This document shows, piece after piece, positions 42,911 to 54,763 of a stretch of DNA of 64,000 nucleotides. This DNA comes from Locusta migratoria (Eukaryota; Arthropoda; Insecta; Orthoptera; Acrididae): NCBI GenBank assembly GCA_026315105.1, contig CM048746.1, forward strand, positions 146,860,730 to 146,924,729. Reading direction: 5' to 3'. Position 1 is the first letter of the stretch. Each line of letters opens with the position of its first letter. The notes below the pieces were generated by a model, which had not been told where the DNA came from, ran no database searches, and saw only the letters and a list, made by a program, of their open reading frames with translations. The position numbers and the translations under genes are program-made.

Positions 42911-45900
42911 GGACATGTCGTCGATGGGCGCTGAATATAGCCAGGTGATGTCCATCGATACTTTCTCAATAGTAGCTGGATTGGAGTCATCAGTGAGCCG
43001 GTAAGCTGGCACATAGATGTATGGCTGATACTGACTGGAACACAGCAGACAAAGGCAGCCTGTCCGCAGTGGGATACAGCCAGCTATGATGGGCGAGTCT
43101 GGGGCATAGGAGTGTCCCAATACCGGAGAAGGTGGAGCCCCCATCTTTGACGATGGGGCCAGACCTTGGGTCACCATGGAGTCGATCTGTACTGTGCTGG
43201 GCCTCACCCCTGCTGTGCTTTCAGAGCCGGAGACAGCATCTCCGGATGTGGAGGTACCCTGCTGGTCAGAGGCAACGCTGAAGGCATAGAAGGTGTCACC
43301 GAGGGGGGGGGGCGATGCTGCCATGTTGGGGGCCCCATGCAATGCACAGTACCCATCACAAATCCCCTTCTGCTGGAGGAGGCACCGAAGAAGTTGTCGG
43401 CAAGGGATGAGCAGTGACAAATGATGGCAGAGTTGAAGGGTGCAGGGGAGGTAGCAGAAGTGGTAGTGATGTAGTCTGTGGATGTGGCGGTGGCACAGCT
43501 TGGGGGGGGGGGCATAACTGATCCCAGTGTCGGAGTACCACACCCCCTGGCATGCGGACTGAACAGACACGATGGCCCTAGCAGGCTGTGTCGATACCTG
43601 GCAGCCAGTGTGGGTTGTGGCTGAACCCCCACGCCCAGACAGCGGAGCCCGGGGAGTAATGGTTCGGTAGCCGTCCAGAGAGTGCCCAGGCTTGTGGTAA
43701 GAGGAAAAGAAGTAACATGCACGGTTGGTGGATGTGCAAGAGTTCTGCGGGCTGTGATCACCCACTGGAGTGAACTGGTATGAAGAAAGGAACCGGAGGA
43801 GAGCCTCGTCCACCAAAGAAGATGCAACGCATTTGGACTTTGAATGTGCGGATCAACCGTTCCGCCTCACCATTGGACCGGGGATTGTTGATGTTGTTGG
43901 GTGTTTAAAGGGGACTAAACTACTGGGTTATCATTCCCCTTGTAATGGCGATGGAAGGGTGGGGTCTGGAAATGGCAGACCCCCAACTGATCACAAAAAG
44001 CCATAGAGGTAAATTGAGGTCCGTTATCCGAAACCAAGATAAGGTAGGCCTTCAATAGCAAACATTTTGGAAAGGGACTGAGTGGTCATGGCTGTAGACA
44101 TTGTATGGCAGCGTACGATGTAAGGAAATTTTGAGTACGCATTGTTTACAAAAAACCAATAAGCGTGAGAAACAGACCAGCATAATCCACATGGATGAAC
44201 TCCCAAGGCATGTTTGGTCGAGGCCAGGGGGAAAGGGATGTCCACAGAGCTGCCTTTGAGAGGCACAAGACATACAAGCCACCAGCAAGTGTGAGATACC
44301 CCTGTCCATACCCAACCAAAACACGTCTCCAAGTCAAAGTTTTGGTGTGCGAAGCCCCCCCCCCCCCCCAGTGTCGCTCATGCAGCAATGACAGAACAGA
44401 AGTGTAGAACAGAAGGCATGACCATGTGAGGCTTGTGATCCTTGGTACTCGGCCACATTTGGACAAGTGCCATAAAAAAGAATAATAATTCCACAGGATA
44501 TCTGAAGCCCACCACGGGGGAAGATCTGCCCAACCCTTATGAATATATCCCAAGACTGTGCGCAGCACTGGATCAGAAGAGACAGCCTCTGATAATTCGG
44601 AAGAAGTGATACAGAACCTCTTGACTGTAGCCTTTGCATCATACAAATAAAAACAGAGAAGCTCTTCCCAATCCAAATCTGGATCCGGACCACAGGGAAG
44701 GCGCAACAGCAAGTCAGAATTGGAATGCTGGCTGGTGGGCCAGATTTGCATTTCATAATTGTATTCAGACAAGAAGAGTGCTCAGCACTGCAGACATTGC
44801 GCAGCCTTATCCAGCAATGCCGTGGTAGGCTGAGAAAGTGGGACCAACGGCTTTTGGTGGGTGATGAGGTGGAACTTGATACCATAGAGGTACATGTGAA
44901 ACTTGTTAAGTGCGTAAACAATAGCCAACACCTCTTTTGCAACTTAAGGATAGCGTTGCTGAGTCTGAGTCAACATTTTAGAAGCATCTGCGATGGGGCG
45001 TTCAGAACCATTCGAGTACTTTTGTGCTAGCACTGCTCCGATGCCATAATGGGACGTGTCTTAGCGAGGGCTGGGAGCTGTCCCAGAGTGTAGGGTGCCA
45101 AGCAAGGAGTCAACACTAGAAGATGCTTGAGCTGACAAAATGCACATTCACTGTAGTCTGACCACCGAAAAGGTACACCCTTATGGAACAGGCAGTGAAA
45201 GGGCTGTGCAATAATAGCTGCAACTGGCAGAAAACGGTGGTAGTGGGCGATCTTGCCTAAAAACACCTGCAAATCTTTGGCAGACTTAAGGCACAGCAAA
45301 GAAGTAACGGCTGCCATGTGACACTATGTCATCAAGGTAATTTACACAGCCTGGAACAGCGCGCGGATGTTGCTCCAGCAAACGTTGGAAGATTGCTGGC
45401 ACACTGGCTATGCTGAATGGTAACCACTGGTACTGGTAAAGGCCAAAAGGCATGTTAAAATCCAACAAGCGTTTAGAGTCCTCATCAGGAGGAAGTTGAA
45501 GGTACACCTCCGCCAAATTCACCTGAGAAAAGCCTGGGAGCCTGACAGTAACACTAACAACTAGTCTGTGCAGGGCAAAGGATAGGAATTTATCACCGAC
45601 TGCGCATTAATTGACACCTTGAAGTCACTGCAGATACATAAGGAGCCTGAGGGATTCTTAACAATAAGCAGTGGTGTGGTCCATTTACTAGAATAAATGG
45701 GGGCACAAAACTTGCAGAGACTGAAGGCAGTCCAGATCAGCTTTCAATTGATCGCACAAGGCCATGGGTACCAGGTGGCCACAAAAAAATTTTGGTCACG
45801 CAATAGGCTTTATTGTAGTATGGGCTGTAAACCCGGTAGCACATTCCACCAGAAACGAGTGACAAAAATTCCTGACAAAGGGATTCCAGCTCTTGAAAAG

Positions 45901-46230
45901 GCCCGTCTCAGACACAAGATTGAAGAATCAGAAATAGTAAAGCCAAAAGAAGTAAAGGCATCCATGCCAAAAATATTTACTGCCGTCATATACTCCACTA
46001 CTAAGAAGTTGATTTAACACACCACAGATTTGTAGGCCGGGATGGTGGTAAATTGACCCACTACTGGAATATGTTGGTGACTATAACTGCGCAAGACCCA
46101 TCCCACCAGAGATAATGGGGGGGGGGGGGGGGGGTGGGGACCCCAGCCACGTATAAGTGTGAAAGTTGAGCAAAGAAACTGAGGCCCCGTGTCCACTTGT
46201 AAATGCACAAATTAATCAAATATGAGTATC
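42905..46230 (-). pseudogene. Pol of Mag-type element 2, heavily decayed
   Basis: Fragments in order down the minus strand: protease remnant LQVDTGPQ (about 46,180-46,205); RT start near 45,500 (MNLAEVYLQLPPDEDS) and palm with GCVNYLDDIVSHG in the 45,286-45,522 frame; connection domain VFLGKIAHYHRFLPV (45,027-45,317); RNase H end and linker SEYNYEMQIWPTSQHSNSDL (44,146-44,772); then integrase with WRRVLVGYG and PWEFIHVDYAGLF; and a proline-rich C-terminal region (42,905-43,816). Many stops and shifts. Order and motifs match element 1 at 39,069-41,640. Confidence 0.8.
46119..46133. repeat. Homopolymer G run
   Basis: About 15 Gs followed by GTGGGGACCCC within the decayed protease region. Confidence 0.8.
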
Positions 46231-46296
46231 TTGACAAATAATTTGGAGAGAGAAGACTGCAACCCTTGTACTAGGTTAATCTCCATGTCCATATCT

Positions 46297-46309
46297 GTAG
46301 AAGACTGCC
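46297..46309. repeat. 13-bp target-site duplication (left) of the I-type LINE
   Basis: GTAGAAGACTGCC, repeated exactly at 51,544-51,556. Confidence 0.93.
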
Positions 46310-46393
46310 CCCCCCCCCTTTTTTTGTGGTTTTAGGGCACACAACTTCTATGGTCATTAGCGCCCAGCCAAGAACATAGATTCGCTATGATCT

Positions 46394-46438
<45 letters not shown>

Positions 46439-46496
46439 TGACTGTCAGAACATCAACAAGAGGCTAAAAACGAAAGACAAAAGGCAATTAAAAGGG

Positions 46497-49400
46497 TTAA
46501 ATATCCTTGGATAAGTTGGCCAAGTTGATAAAACGCAAAACTCGAGCAGCTGCTCGTGTGTCATCAGCTAAAATTTCCTCCAGAGTAGACGGAAAGTGAA
46601 GGGCTACACGGAGATGATTAAAATTAACACAAGTCAGTAAAACATGTCGCACTGTCAGCAGTTCACCGCAGGAGCACAGCAGTGCAGGGTCGGCGGAGAG
46701 CAAGTGACGGTGGCTGAAACAGCAGTGACCGATCCGCAATCGGGCCAGGATGACCTCCTCTCGCCGAGAGCGGCGTGAGGAGGTCCTCCAAGCGGTCGGG
46801 ATCGGTTTTACAGTTCTCAATTTATTGTTGTACATTGAAAACCACGCACTGTGCCATTGCGACACGATACTCCGGCGAAGAGCCCGTTGAACATTGTCTG
46901 ATGGGACGCAAAAGGTAGCCATGCGAGGCAAAATAGCTGCGGCCTTGGCTGCTATGTCGGCGGTCTCATTCCCGGGCACACCCACGTGGCCAGGGACCCA
47001 CAGGAAAGAAACGTGACAGCTGTCATCTGCTAGCAACTGGAGGGAGCGTTGGATCCGATACACGAGAGGATGGTTCGAGAAAGGGTCCTTAAGACTCTGC
47101 AGGGCACTAAGGGAGTCTGAACATATGGCATAGAAAGGTTGGCGGTGGCGGCAGGTGTACAAAACAGCCTGGTGGAGGGCAAAAAGCTCAGCCGTGAAAT
47201 TCGAGCACTGGTCAGGGAGCTTGTATTGGAACTGGTTGTCCCCGACAACGAAGGCAGATCCGACACCGGCAGTGCTCTTGGAACCATCAGTGTAAATAAA
47301 TATGACATTATCGAACTGCGAACGGAGTTCGACAAGCCTCGAGCAGTATACCAAATCCGGAGAGCTCTCCTTGGGGAGCGAACTAAGTTCAAGGTGAGTG
47401 TGAACCTGGGCCTGATGCCACGGTGGCAATGGGCTTTCGCTCAACCGAAAGGTGGAAGGAAGGGTAAAATCGAGCCGCTGTAGTAGGCGGTGAAACCGAA
47501 CTCCAGGTGGAAGCAAGGCTATCGCAGACAACTGATATTGGCGATCGAGTGAGTCGTCAAAAAATAATCGGTAAGATGGATGGTTGGGCATCAACCGCAG
47601 GCTGCATGCGTACCGACACAAGAGTATGTCACGCCGAGTGGTCAAGGGTAATACAGCAGCCTCGGCATACAGACTTTCAACAGGACTGGTATAAAATGCA
47701 CCGGTCGCAAGACGTAAACCCCGATGGTGGATAGAGTTGAGACGGCGGAGAATCGACGGCCGTGCAGAAGAGTATACAAGGCTTCCGTAGTCGAGCCCCG
47801 ACTGAACAATGGCCTGGTAAAGGTGAAGCAGGATGGTACGATCCGCTCCCCATGACGTGCCACTGAGGACACGAAGAACATTAAGGGATCGGGCACAACG
47901 GGCAGCCAGGTAGGACACGTGTGTGGACCGGCAAAGTTTCCGATCCAACATGAGTCCCAAGAATTTCGTAGTCTCCACGAAAGGGAGAGCAACAGGGCCG
48001 AGATGTAGAGAAGGTGGAAGAAATTCCTTGTATCTCCAGAAGTTTATACACACAGTTTTCTCAGTGGAGAATCGGAAGCCGTTTGCGAAGCTCCAGGAAT
48101 ATAGACGGTCAAGACAGCGTTGAAGAGAACGCTCCAAGAGACACGTCCGCTGGGCGCTGCAATAAATTGCGAAATCGTCAACAAAAAGAGATCCGGAGAC
48201 GTCAGCTGAAAGGCAATCTACGATCGGATTGATTGCAATGGCAAAGAGCGCCACACTCAAGACGGAGCCCTGTGGTACACCATTCTCCTGGCAAAAGGTA
48301 TCTGACAAAACAGAGCCCACCCGTACCCGGAACTTGCGATCCGCCAAAAACGCTTGAATGAAAAGAGGAAGGCGGCCCCGAAGGCCCGATGTGTGCAATG
48401 TGTGGAAAATGCCCGCTCTCCAACAGGTATCGTATGCCTTCTCCAAGTCGAAGAACACTGCTACTGTTGGACGCTTCTTTAGAAAGTTGTTCATAATGAA
48501 GGTCGACAACGTAACGAGGTGATCAGCAGCAGAGCGGTGTCGACGAAAACCGCGTTGGATATTAGTCAGGAGGCGGCGAGATTCGAGGAGCCAGACCAAC
48601 CGAGCGTTAACCATGCGTTCCATCACCTTACAGATGCAGCTCGTCAGAGAAATGGGACGATAACTGGAAGGAAGGTGTTTGTCCTTCCCTGGTTTGGGGA
48701 TGGGGACAACAATGGCTTCACGCCAACTTGTGGGAACATGACCTTCAGTCCATATGTGATTGTAGGTACTAAGAAGAAAGCACTTGCCCGCAGGAGAGAG
48801 GTTCTTCAGCATCTCAATATGAATGAAATCGGGCCCGGGAGCAGAAGATCGGGACAGGGCAAGAGCACGGTCTAGCTCCTGCATGGTGAAGGCGATGTTA
48901 TAATTTTCGCGATTAAAAGAGTGGAAAGAAGGTGGCCGTGCCTCCTCTACCTGTTTGCGAGGGAGAAAGGCAGGGTGGTAATGGGCAGAGCTCGAAACCT
49001 CCGCAAAGAAATGGCCCAATGCATTGGAAACAGCAGCGGGGTCCACGAGGACTGCGTTCTCCACGGTCAGGCCAGGAATCGGAGAGTGGACCTTGATGCC
49101 GGATAAACGGCGGAGGCCACCCCAAACAACAGTGGAGGGAGTAAAACGGTTAAAAGAACTAGTAAAAGCAATCCAGCAAGCTTTCTTGCTGTCGTTTATG
49201 ATTCGACGACATTGCGCTCTCATACGTTTATAATTGATGCAATTCTCCAAAGTTGGGTGGCTGAGGAAGGTGCGTAAAGCACGGCGCGGGGCTCTAAGCG
49301 TGTCGCGGCAGGCTGCAGTCCACCAAGGGACCTGGACACGACATGGAGAAGAGGATGTACGAGGTATGGAACGTTCAGCAGCGGTGAGAATAACCTATGT

Positions 49401-50180
49401 GAGGTAGTCGACCTGACTGTCACAGTTGGGAAAATTCTGATCGTGAAAAACAGCCATGCTAGAATAAAGGCCCCAGTCGGCTTTAGAAATGTTCCAACTG
49501 GTGCGACGAGAAGATGGGGAATGATGCAGGAAGTGGATGATACAAGGGAAATGGTCACTCGAGTACATGTCAGAAAGTGCATACCACTCAAACCGACCGG
49601 CAAGCTGAGGAGTGCATATTGCGAGGTCTATATGGGAATAAGAGTGTGTTGTGTCTGAAAGGAAGGTCGGTGCACCGGTGTTGAGGCAGACGAGATCGAG
49701 GTGTTGGAGAAGGTCCACCAAAAGGGAGCCTCTCGGACAAGGTGCCGGAGAGCCCCATAGGGGGTGGTGGGCATTAAAATCGCCTACCAACACGAAAGGT
49801 GAAGGGAGCTGGTCAACAAGGTGTAGCACATCTGCCCTAGTAAGGGCAGACGACGATGGTGAATAGATATTACAGAGGGAAAAGGTAAATGTGGATAAGG
49901 TGATGCGGACGGCAACTGCCTGTAGGTGAGTATGCAATGAAATGGGATGGAAATAGACATCGTCTCGAAGGAGCATCAGAAGCCCTCCATGGGCTGGGAT
50001 ACCTTCCACGGGTGGCAGGTCGAACCGCACAGAGGTGTAGTGTGGAAAGTCTGCACAATCACGTGGACGCAACTTAGTTTCTTGGAGGCAGACTAGAAGC
50101 GGGCAGTGCAACCGAAGGAGTAGTTTTAACTCCTCCCGATTGGAACGAATGCCGCGAATGTTCCATTGAAGGAGCGCCAT
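46497..50180 (-). CDS. ORF2 of the I-type LINE: endonuclease, RT, RNase H; one in-frame amber stop
   Basis: Starting at the ATG at 50,178-50,180 (ALLQWNIRGIRSNREEL follows), the frame stays open for about 1,227 codons except for a TAG at 49,395-49,397. I checked the codons between 49,250 and 49,410 and both sides are in one frame. Endonuclease (to about 49,480): CLQETKL, VGDFNAHHPLWG, SHIDLAI, SSDHFP. RT: FRRHRSAADHLVTL, AVFFDLEKAYDTCWR, NGVPQGSVLSVALF, catalytic SLFVDDFAIY. RNase H: IYTDGSKSTAGVGSAFV, AELFALHQAV, SDSLSALQSL, VPGHVGVPGNETADIAAKAA, so all four catalytic acids are present. C-terminal cysteine/histidine motif CSCGELLTVRHVLLTC. The RNase H domain places it in the I group rather than Jockey. 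The stop lies between endonuclease and RT, so readthrough would be needed for a full protein. The next non-ATG start after the stop is near 49,250. Confidence 0.9.
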
Positions 50181-50230
50181 GATAAAAAATGAGATAAGAA
50201 ATAAGGATAAAAACCAACTAGCAAGCGGGG

Positions 50231-51307
50231 TCACCTCGACGGCTGCTGAGGACCGGATTTTGAGGGAGCACTGCTATCGCTGTCTGGGGGCAGAGGGTCA
50301 TGTTCCATTGGTTCGACCGACGCGCCTGCCACCTCCCTGAGTTGATCAGGAGGGGCAGTTTCCACCGTGGGTAAAGGGCCGGGCGCCCGGCAAACGGAGC
50401 GTCCCGGTGAAACAGAAGATGGCCGAGGCCGGCAACTGTTGGACGGCGTGACAGATGGGTCACGCCTCGGCGGGGAAGGAGAGGAACTCTTTTTCTTGTC
50501 AGCTCTTCTGGAAGAGTAAAGGCAGGAAGAGGCAGTTGACGGTTGGGAAGCCTGAGAACACAGAAAATCCTCACGGACGGGTTCCTTTTTCAAGGTCCGG
50601 GCATCTTGTTTAGGTGCCCGCGGTTTACTAGAGGTTGACGAAGACTGCACCTTAGAAGCAGCAGGAGGAAGCGGGGATGTGGAACGGGCAATCTTCGGGC
50701 TGGCGGATCGCACAACTGTGTCAGCGAAAGTGAAATCACAAGTCTGGGTACTGGAATCCTTAGTAGGTCGAGTTGAGGTGAGGACCTTAATGTATGTACC
50801 CGCTGGGAGGACAGTGGGCTTTCGACTCGCCAACAGCTTTCGAGCAGCAGATCTTGATACCTTCTCCGTAACCCGAATCTGCTGAATGATTTTTTCATCC
50901 TTATATACAGGGCAGTCGCGAGAGGAAGCCGCATGGTCGCCGTTGCAGTTAAGGCAGTGAGGGGACAGAGGTGGGTAATCCCCCTCATGGGCGTCCCTAC
51001 CACAAGTGACACATTTTGCTGCATTTGGGCAAGGTTCACGGGTATGGTTGTACCTGTGGCATTGGTAGCAGCGCGTTGGGTTTGGAATATAAGGGCGGAC
51101 TGAGATAACTTCGTACCCTGCTTTGACCTTCGACGGGAGTTCAACTCTGTTGAATGTCAAAAACACAGTACGAGTCGGTGTCAACTGGTTATCTACCTTT
51201 TTCATCACCCTGTGGACGGCTGTCACACCCTGATCGGAGATATAGGATTGGATGTCGTCATCAGACAACCCGTCAAGGGATCTCGTAAAAACTACCCCCC
51301 GTGACAA
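50231..51307 (-). CDS. ORF1 of the I-type LINE: Gag-like RNA-binding protein, N-terminus missing
   Basis: About 358 codons (the frame is open up to a stop at 51,365-51,367, with no ATG in the first part). It begins in a block KVEAHRTLNLSRGVVFTRSL that in related ORF1 proteins is internal, so the N-terminal domain is lost or starts with a non-ATG codon. Three zinc knuckles follow: CYQCHRYNHTREPC, CVTCGRDAHEGDYPP (atypical) and CLNCNGDHAASSRDC. A serine/proline-rich C-terminal half follows. The protein would coat element RNA. It ends a few dozen bases before the ORF2 start, as usual for the group. The missing start, plus the amber stop in ORF2, makes autonomous activity unlikely. Confidence 0.8.
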   Translation of the reverse strand: MSRGVVFTRSLDGLSDDDIQSYISDQGVTAVHRVMKKVDNQLTPTRTVFLTFNRVELPSKVKAGYEVISVRPYIPNPTRCYQCHRYNHTREPCPNAAKCVTCGRDAHEGDYPPLSPHCLNCNGDHAASSRDCPVYKDEKIIQQIRVTEKVSRSAARKLLASRKPTVLPAGTYIKVLTSTRPTKDSSTQTCDFTFADTVVRSASPKIARSTSPLPPAASKVQSSSTSSKPRAPKQDARTLKKEPVREDFLCSQASQPSTASSCLYSSRRADKKKSSSPSPPRRDPSVTPSNSCRPRPSSVSPGRSVCRAPGPLPTVETAPPDQLREVAGASVEPMEHDPLPPDSDSSAPSKSGPQQPSR

Positions 51308-51543
51308 GTTGAGTGTGCGGTGCGCTTCTACCTTGAGAAGGAAGAAACCAAGGAATGAGAGAAGCTACTACAAAAAATGACCTGAACTAGCAAAGGACGC
51401 CCGTCTCCAGGCGAAGGCATAAACCGGGAGGGAAAGTGAAGCAGCCTGGGGCAGAAGAAAGGCTGCTCCAACTCGGGGCCCCGTGCGCGCCACACGCGTA
51501 CCTACAAAAGAACTGTGGGCCCCCTGGGGGGGGGGGGGGGGGG
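51308..51543 (-). other. 5' region of the I-type LINE
   Basis: GC-rich with the poly-C/poly-G end. It holds an unrelated short ATG frame (CCTTCGCCTGGAGACGGGCG region) that stops before joining ORF1, consistent with a deletion between 5' UTR and ORF1. Confidence 0.5.
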
Positions 51544-51556
51544 GTAGAAGACTGCC

Positions 51557-52590
51557 GTGAATGACATGCTGAAGCCGTATTTCCTTTTTTCCAACATTTG
51601 TTGCATGTTACCCAGCATCAGGGAAAGCTGCCCTGTCATGATCAACGATACAGTACAGGTGGAGGGGGTGAATTAGCTTGATAATGAAGTGCAGACTACT
51701 GTCGTTTACCCTGTGCTTGGTGGCCACGCACACGGCAAGCGGGGCAATCCTGCACTGCCGCAACATCATCACCATCCCCAAATAATCTCCGTTCCTCTGT
51801 GTCGGAAATTGCAGCGACATCCCCCAGACTTCAATTTGGTCCCTCGCAGCCCAGAAAACTTTGAAGGACTGAGCAATATTCAGAATGTCTGCTAAGGTCG
51901 AGTTGTCAAACTGCAAATGCCGTTGACGCACCTCCTTGTCTGGGGCGAGATGTACAATTGTGTTCCGAACCATATCATTTGCATATGATTTCTTGTATGT
52001 AGCCATAATGAACAAGAAATGGTGGCTAAACCCATGTCACTCTGCTGTCCGAACATGGTAAGACTGGTTTGGGCTTTTCCGCGACCGACAGAACTCGACC
52101 TTGGTCACAATGACATGTGTCCAAGGCCGATAGTAAGAAGACAAGAGACAGCAAACATCATCAAAGGATAATGCTTTGGGTTCCTGCAGGGGGGGCAAGT
52201 TGTCCCAACAACTGATAGAGACATCATATTATCCAAGAGAGAAACAAAAGTTTACACAACACCAGAACCAATACACCTAAGGTGATGAAATGTTAGCTTA
52301 AGCGCTTTTCATATGATTCCCAATCTTCCAGGCTGTCTTCAAATGCCAAGAATGGTGGCGGAAAAGAAACAATGCTCTGAGTAGGAGCAGTCAACGATGT
52401 GCTAACTGGAAAATCAGATGCATTAGAACCCACGGAGAGGAGTAGCAACATTCTGCGAGAGAATGTGATTGTGACCAGATTTTGCAGGAAATCAGCCAGA
52501 AATTGCAGCCAATGAGGGAGTTGCAAGTCCCTGTTGGCAGGCATGACCAGGAAACTAGCCTGCTTAGCAGGCAAGAAACACGTGTAAATT
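51557..52590 (-). pseudogene. Gag of Mag-type element 2
   Basis: The minus-strand frame at 52,293-52,574 contains FPPPFLAFEDSLEDWESYEK, the start of the capsid domain, near the primer site as expected. The frame at 51,608-52,015 continues with VRNTIVHLAPDKEVRQRHLQ and STLADILNIAQSF, the end of the capsid domain. Frame breaks lie between them near 52,020-52,290. The remaining nucleocapsid lies on the far side of the inserted LINE. Confidence 0.75.
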
Positions 52591-52608
52591 CAGTGCACCT
52601 CGTCGCCA
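52591..52608 (-). promoter_or_regulatory. Primer-binding site of Mag-type element 2
   Basis: On the minus strand TGGCGACGAGGTGCACTG begins one base after the LTR end, the expected position for a tRNA primer site. Confidence 0.55.
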
Positions 52609-52609
52609 A

Positions 52610-52830
52610 TACTCTAACGGTTACATAACAACTATTAGAGCCTGTATTCTAATGATGCTGTGAACCATAGTGATATGCAGCCACCGCCCGAGCAGAGAGA
52701 GGCCTCGTCTGTCCTGGTACTGGCGGTCACTAGTTGACATGCCAGCTGCCACCAGTGCCATTGTCTTGTGGCCAGTGGTGCACACACAGGTCGCAGCACA
52801 CATTATTTGGAGTGCCATGATATTACAACA
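52610..52830 (-). repeat. 5' LTR of Mag-type element 2
   Basis: Starts (minus) TGTTGTAATATCATGGC. It matches the LTR at 42,640-42,883 and is flanked by the GGTGGG duplication. Confidence 0.8.
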
Positions 52831-52936
52831 GGTGGGAGCAAACAAAAGACATTTGCATTCATAAGAAAAAGCCGATGAAAGAAATTTTGTGAATAAGTCA
52901 CAGTGCAATGAATAAAGCTTTTCTTTAATGATTTTC

Positions 52937-53045
52937 TACATCTACTGTCATACTCCGCTAGCCACCCGGTGGTGTGTGGCGGAGGGTACCTTGAGTACCA
53001 CTATCGGTTCTCCTCCTATTCCAGTCACGTATTGTTCACCCCAAC
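52937..53045 (-). mobile_element. CR1-like LINE 3' tail fragment
   Basis: Matches the 3' end of the element at 36,112: TCTACATCTACTGTCATACTCCG, then GTGTGGCGGAGGGTACC and GTACCACTAT. Only the last ~110 bp are present, as is common for 5'-truncated LINEs. Confidence 0.75.
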
Positions 53046-54353
53046 TCGTGCATTACTTCTGTATCAAAAATTAAAAGTTGTGTTTGTTTGATTGTCTTTT
53101 TTATGTGCCTACCACTGCTCAATAAACATCTTTGTGGTGAGTTGCATTATATTGTTGAATACCAATGTGGACTTTTCATTCTTATACTTTGTCTGAAATT
53201 TGATACTGTACAGATAAGACAAAATATATTGGTTTGTTACAAGAGTGGCAGTCTGCATGTATTTAATAAACTGGATTATGTTCTCTATGGTAATTAAGGT
53301 TTCTTAAAAATTGTTTTCTTTGTTAGGCCACTATTAGTGGTTCCAATCAAAATCAAAACTTACGAAAGATTTCATTTATGGGAAGTTACTTCAGACTTCA
53401 CTCTTCTGGGTAACAAGTGGGTTCATTTATTTTGTTTTACGAGTGTGAAGTGTTTGTTGTATATGAACCACATGATGGATGAGTCAGATTAATATTCACA
53501 AAATACAAGTCATCAATATCTAAATTTTCTGTTACAAACAGCATACATGGGATTCAGAGAAAATTATGAAAAATAGCACATGTGTTTTATTCTATAGGTT
53601 CTGGAACTTTAAACTTTTTAGTTAGCATTCCAAAACTATACACGAGAGAATAAATTGGGTCACAGAGGGAAAAAAGCCAAGGTAAATAAATAAATAAATG
53701 CAGTATTTTTTGGTTCATTTTATTATGAAAAAGGAAAGTCTTGTCGTAAAAAATGTACATCTTCAACAAAGTACAAAATAACAAACAAAATAGGTTAGGA
53801 GTATTAACAATGACAATATATCCACATGTGGATCAGTCTTCTTTAACCAACATGTATATTACAATGGATTATGCTCTTATTTTCCACTGTAATACAGATT
53901 ATTATTACATTAACTGATACAAATATGAAGTCTATATCTACTATTTACAGTAACACAGCTTTAACAAGTGGTATAGATGGAAACAAAGCAAACAAACTAC
54001 TTGAATTCAAAGCACCATCAAGCATTACTGACATGCAGCAAGCAAATTTAAGTGCTTTAAAACTCACAGCCAAAATTACAGACACTGAGCCAGCAGCTGC
54101 CGTAATAGGTCCAATTCCATTTCAACAAATAAGAGTTGTAAAAGAAATTAAATTTAAAACTGAGTTATAAAAAGCTACAAAGGAATTACAGAGCAAGTAC
54201 ACTCAGAAACAAATCGACAACATTCCCTACAAATTGTTCGAGACACTGTACATGACACTGACACTAGGATAAAGTAAGAAACACAAATCCACTCCTGTTT
54301 ACAGCAGCCAAGGAATGTTTACCAGGAATATAAATTTCAGAAAGATTCAACTT
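53046..54353. other. AT-rich DNA downstream of the Tudor gene, no gene recognised
   Basis: Small open frames (53,088-53,297 and 53,871-54,170) have no recognisable motif. Part of the right end is probably the Tudor 3' UTR if a distal polyadenylation site is used. Confidence 0.45.
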
Positions 54354-54359
54354 TTTATT
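54354..54359 (-). terminator. Candidate polyadenylation signal of the Tudor gene
   Basis: AATAAA on the minus strand (plus TTTATT), about 405 nt after the stop codon. Other TTTATT copies occur further left, so the site actually used is unknown. Confidence 0.35.
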
Positions 54360-54763
54360 GACATTGTCATCACATTGTGGATATATGTACATAATTGAAA
54401 TCAGTCCAAAGTCATAAAATAATGATTTCCAGAAGTCGATCAAACTTTACCTATATTCTGCAGTAAACAAACCTCAGATATGCAGTGTCTCATTAATGGA
54501 AGACATTCCTCATTCTAAGAGTGCTGTTAAAAAGGAGAGGAAGGATCTGAAATTTTAAAGTTACTCCAGTCATTTAATTACCTGTGGTGTACATTGTATC
54601 TTCATGTAATATTCTGAATATTATTCCTATCTTACTTGTTTAAACAAGTCAAAAATCCATTGGTATGTTCTGACAGCTTGAGCTGTATGGTGAGAACAAT
54701 GTGCTGCTATCAGTGTAATACTCTTGCAGAGATTTAACTATTGTGAAGTTTCATATATTGAAA

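Larger units (their letters stand above)
46310..51543 (-). mobile_element. Young I-type (RNase H-bearing) LINE, ~5.2 kb
   Basis: A minus-strand element inserted into Mag-type Gypsy 2 and bounded by an exact 13-bp duplication. The 5' end (minus) is a C-run of about 18 then AGGGGGCCC; the 3' end holds a T-run of about 40 nt (plus-strand A-run, 46,396-46,435) and terminates ...CCACAAAAAAA followed by a G-run of about 10. Two ORFs, gag-like and endonuclease-RT-RNase H, nearly touch. Intact ORF structure and an exact duplication suggest recent insertion. Confidence 0.92.
42640..52830 (-). mobile_element. Mag-type Gypsy LTR element 2, complete but decayed, with a nested LINE
   Basis: LTRs at 42,640-42,883 and 52,610-52,830 in the same orientation, a primer-binding site next to the latter, a C/G-run polypurine tract next to the former, and a 6-bp target duplication outside both. 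Without the 5.2-kb LINE at 46,310-51,543 the element is about 4.95 kb. Confidence 0.88.

Noticed and set aside
42905..43816. A possible envelope gene in Mag-type element 2
   Set aside because: The ~300-codon frame is proline/serine-rich with no signal peptide, transmembrane segment or fusion motif; it fits a decayed integrase tail.
53871..54170. A 99-codon plus-strand ORF near the Tudor 3' end
   Set aside because: No recognisable domain and antisense to the likely 3' flank of the Tudor gene; could be chance in AT-rich DNA.
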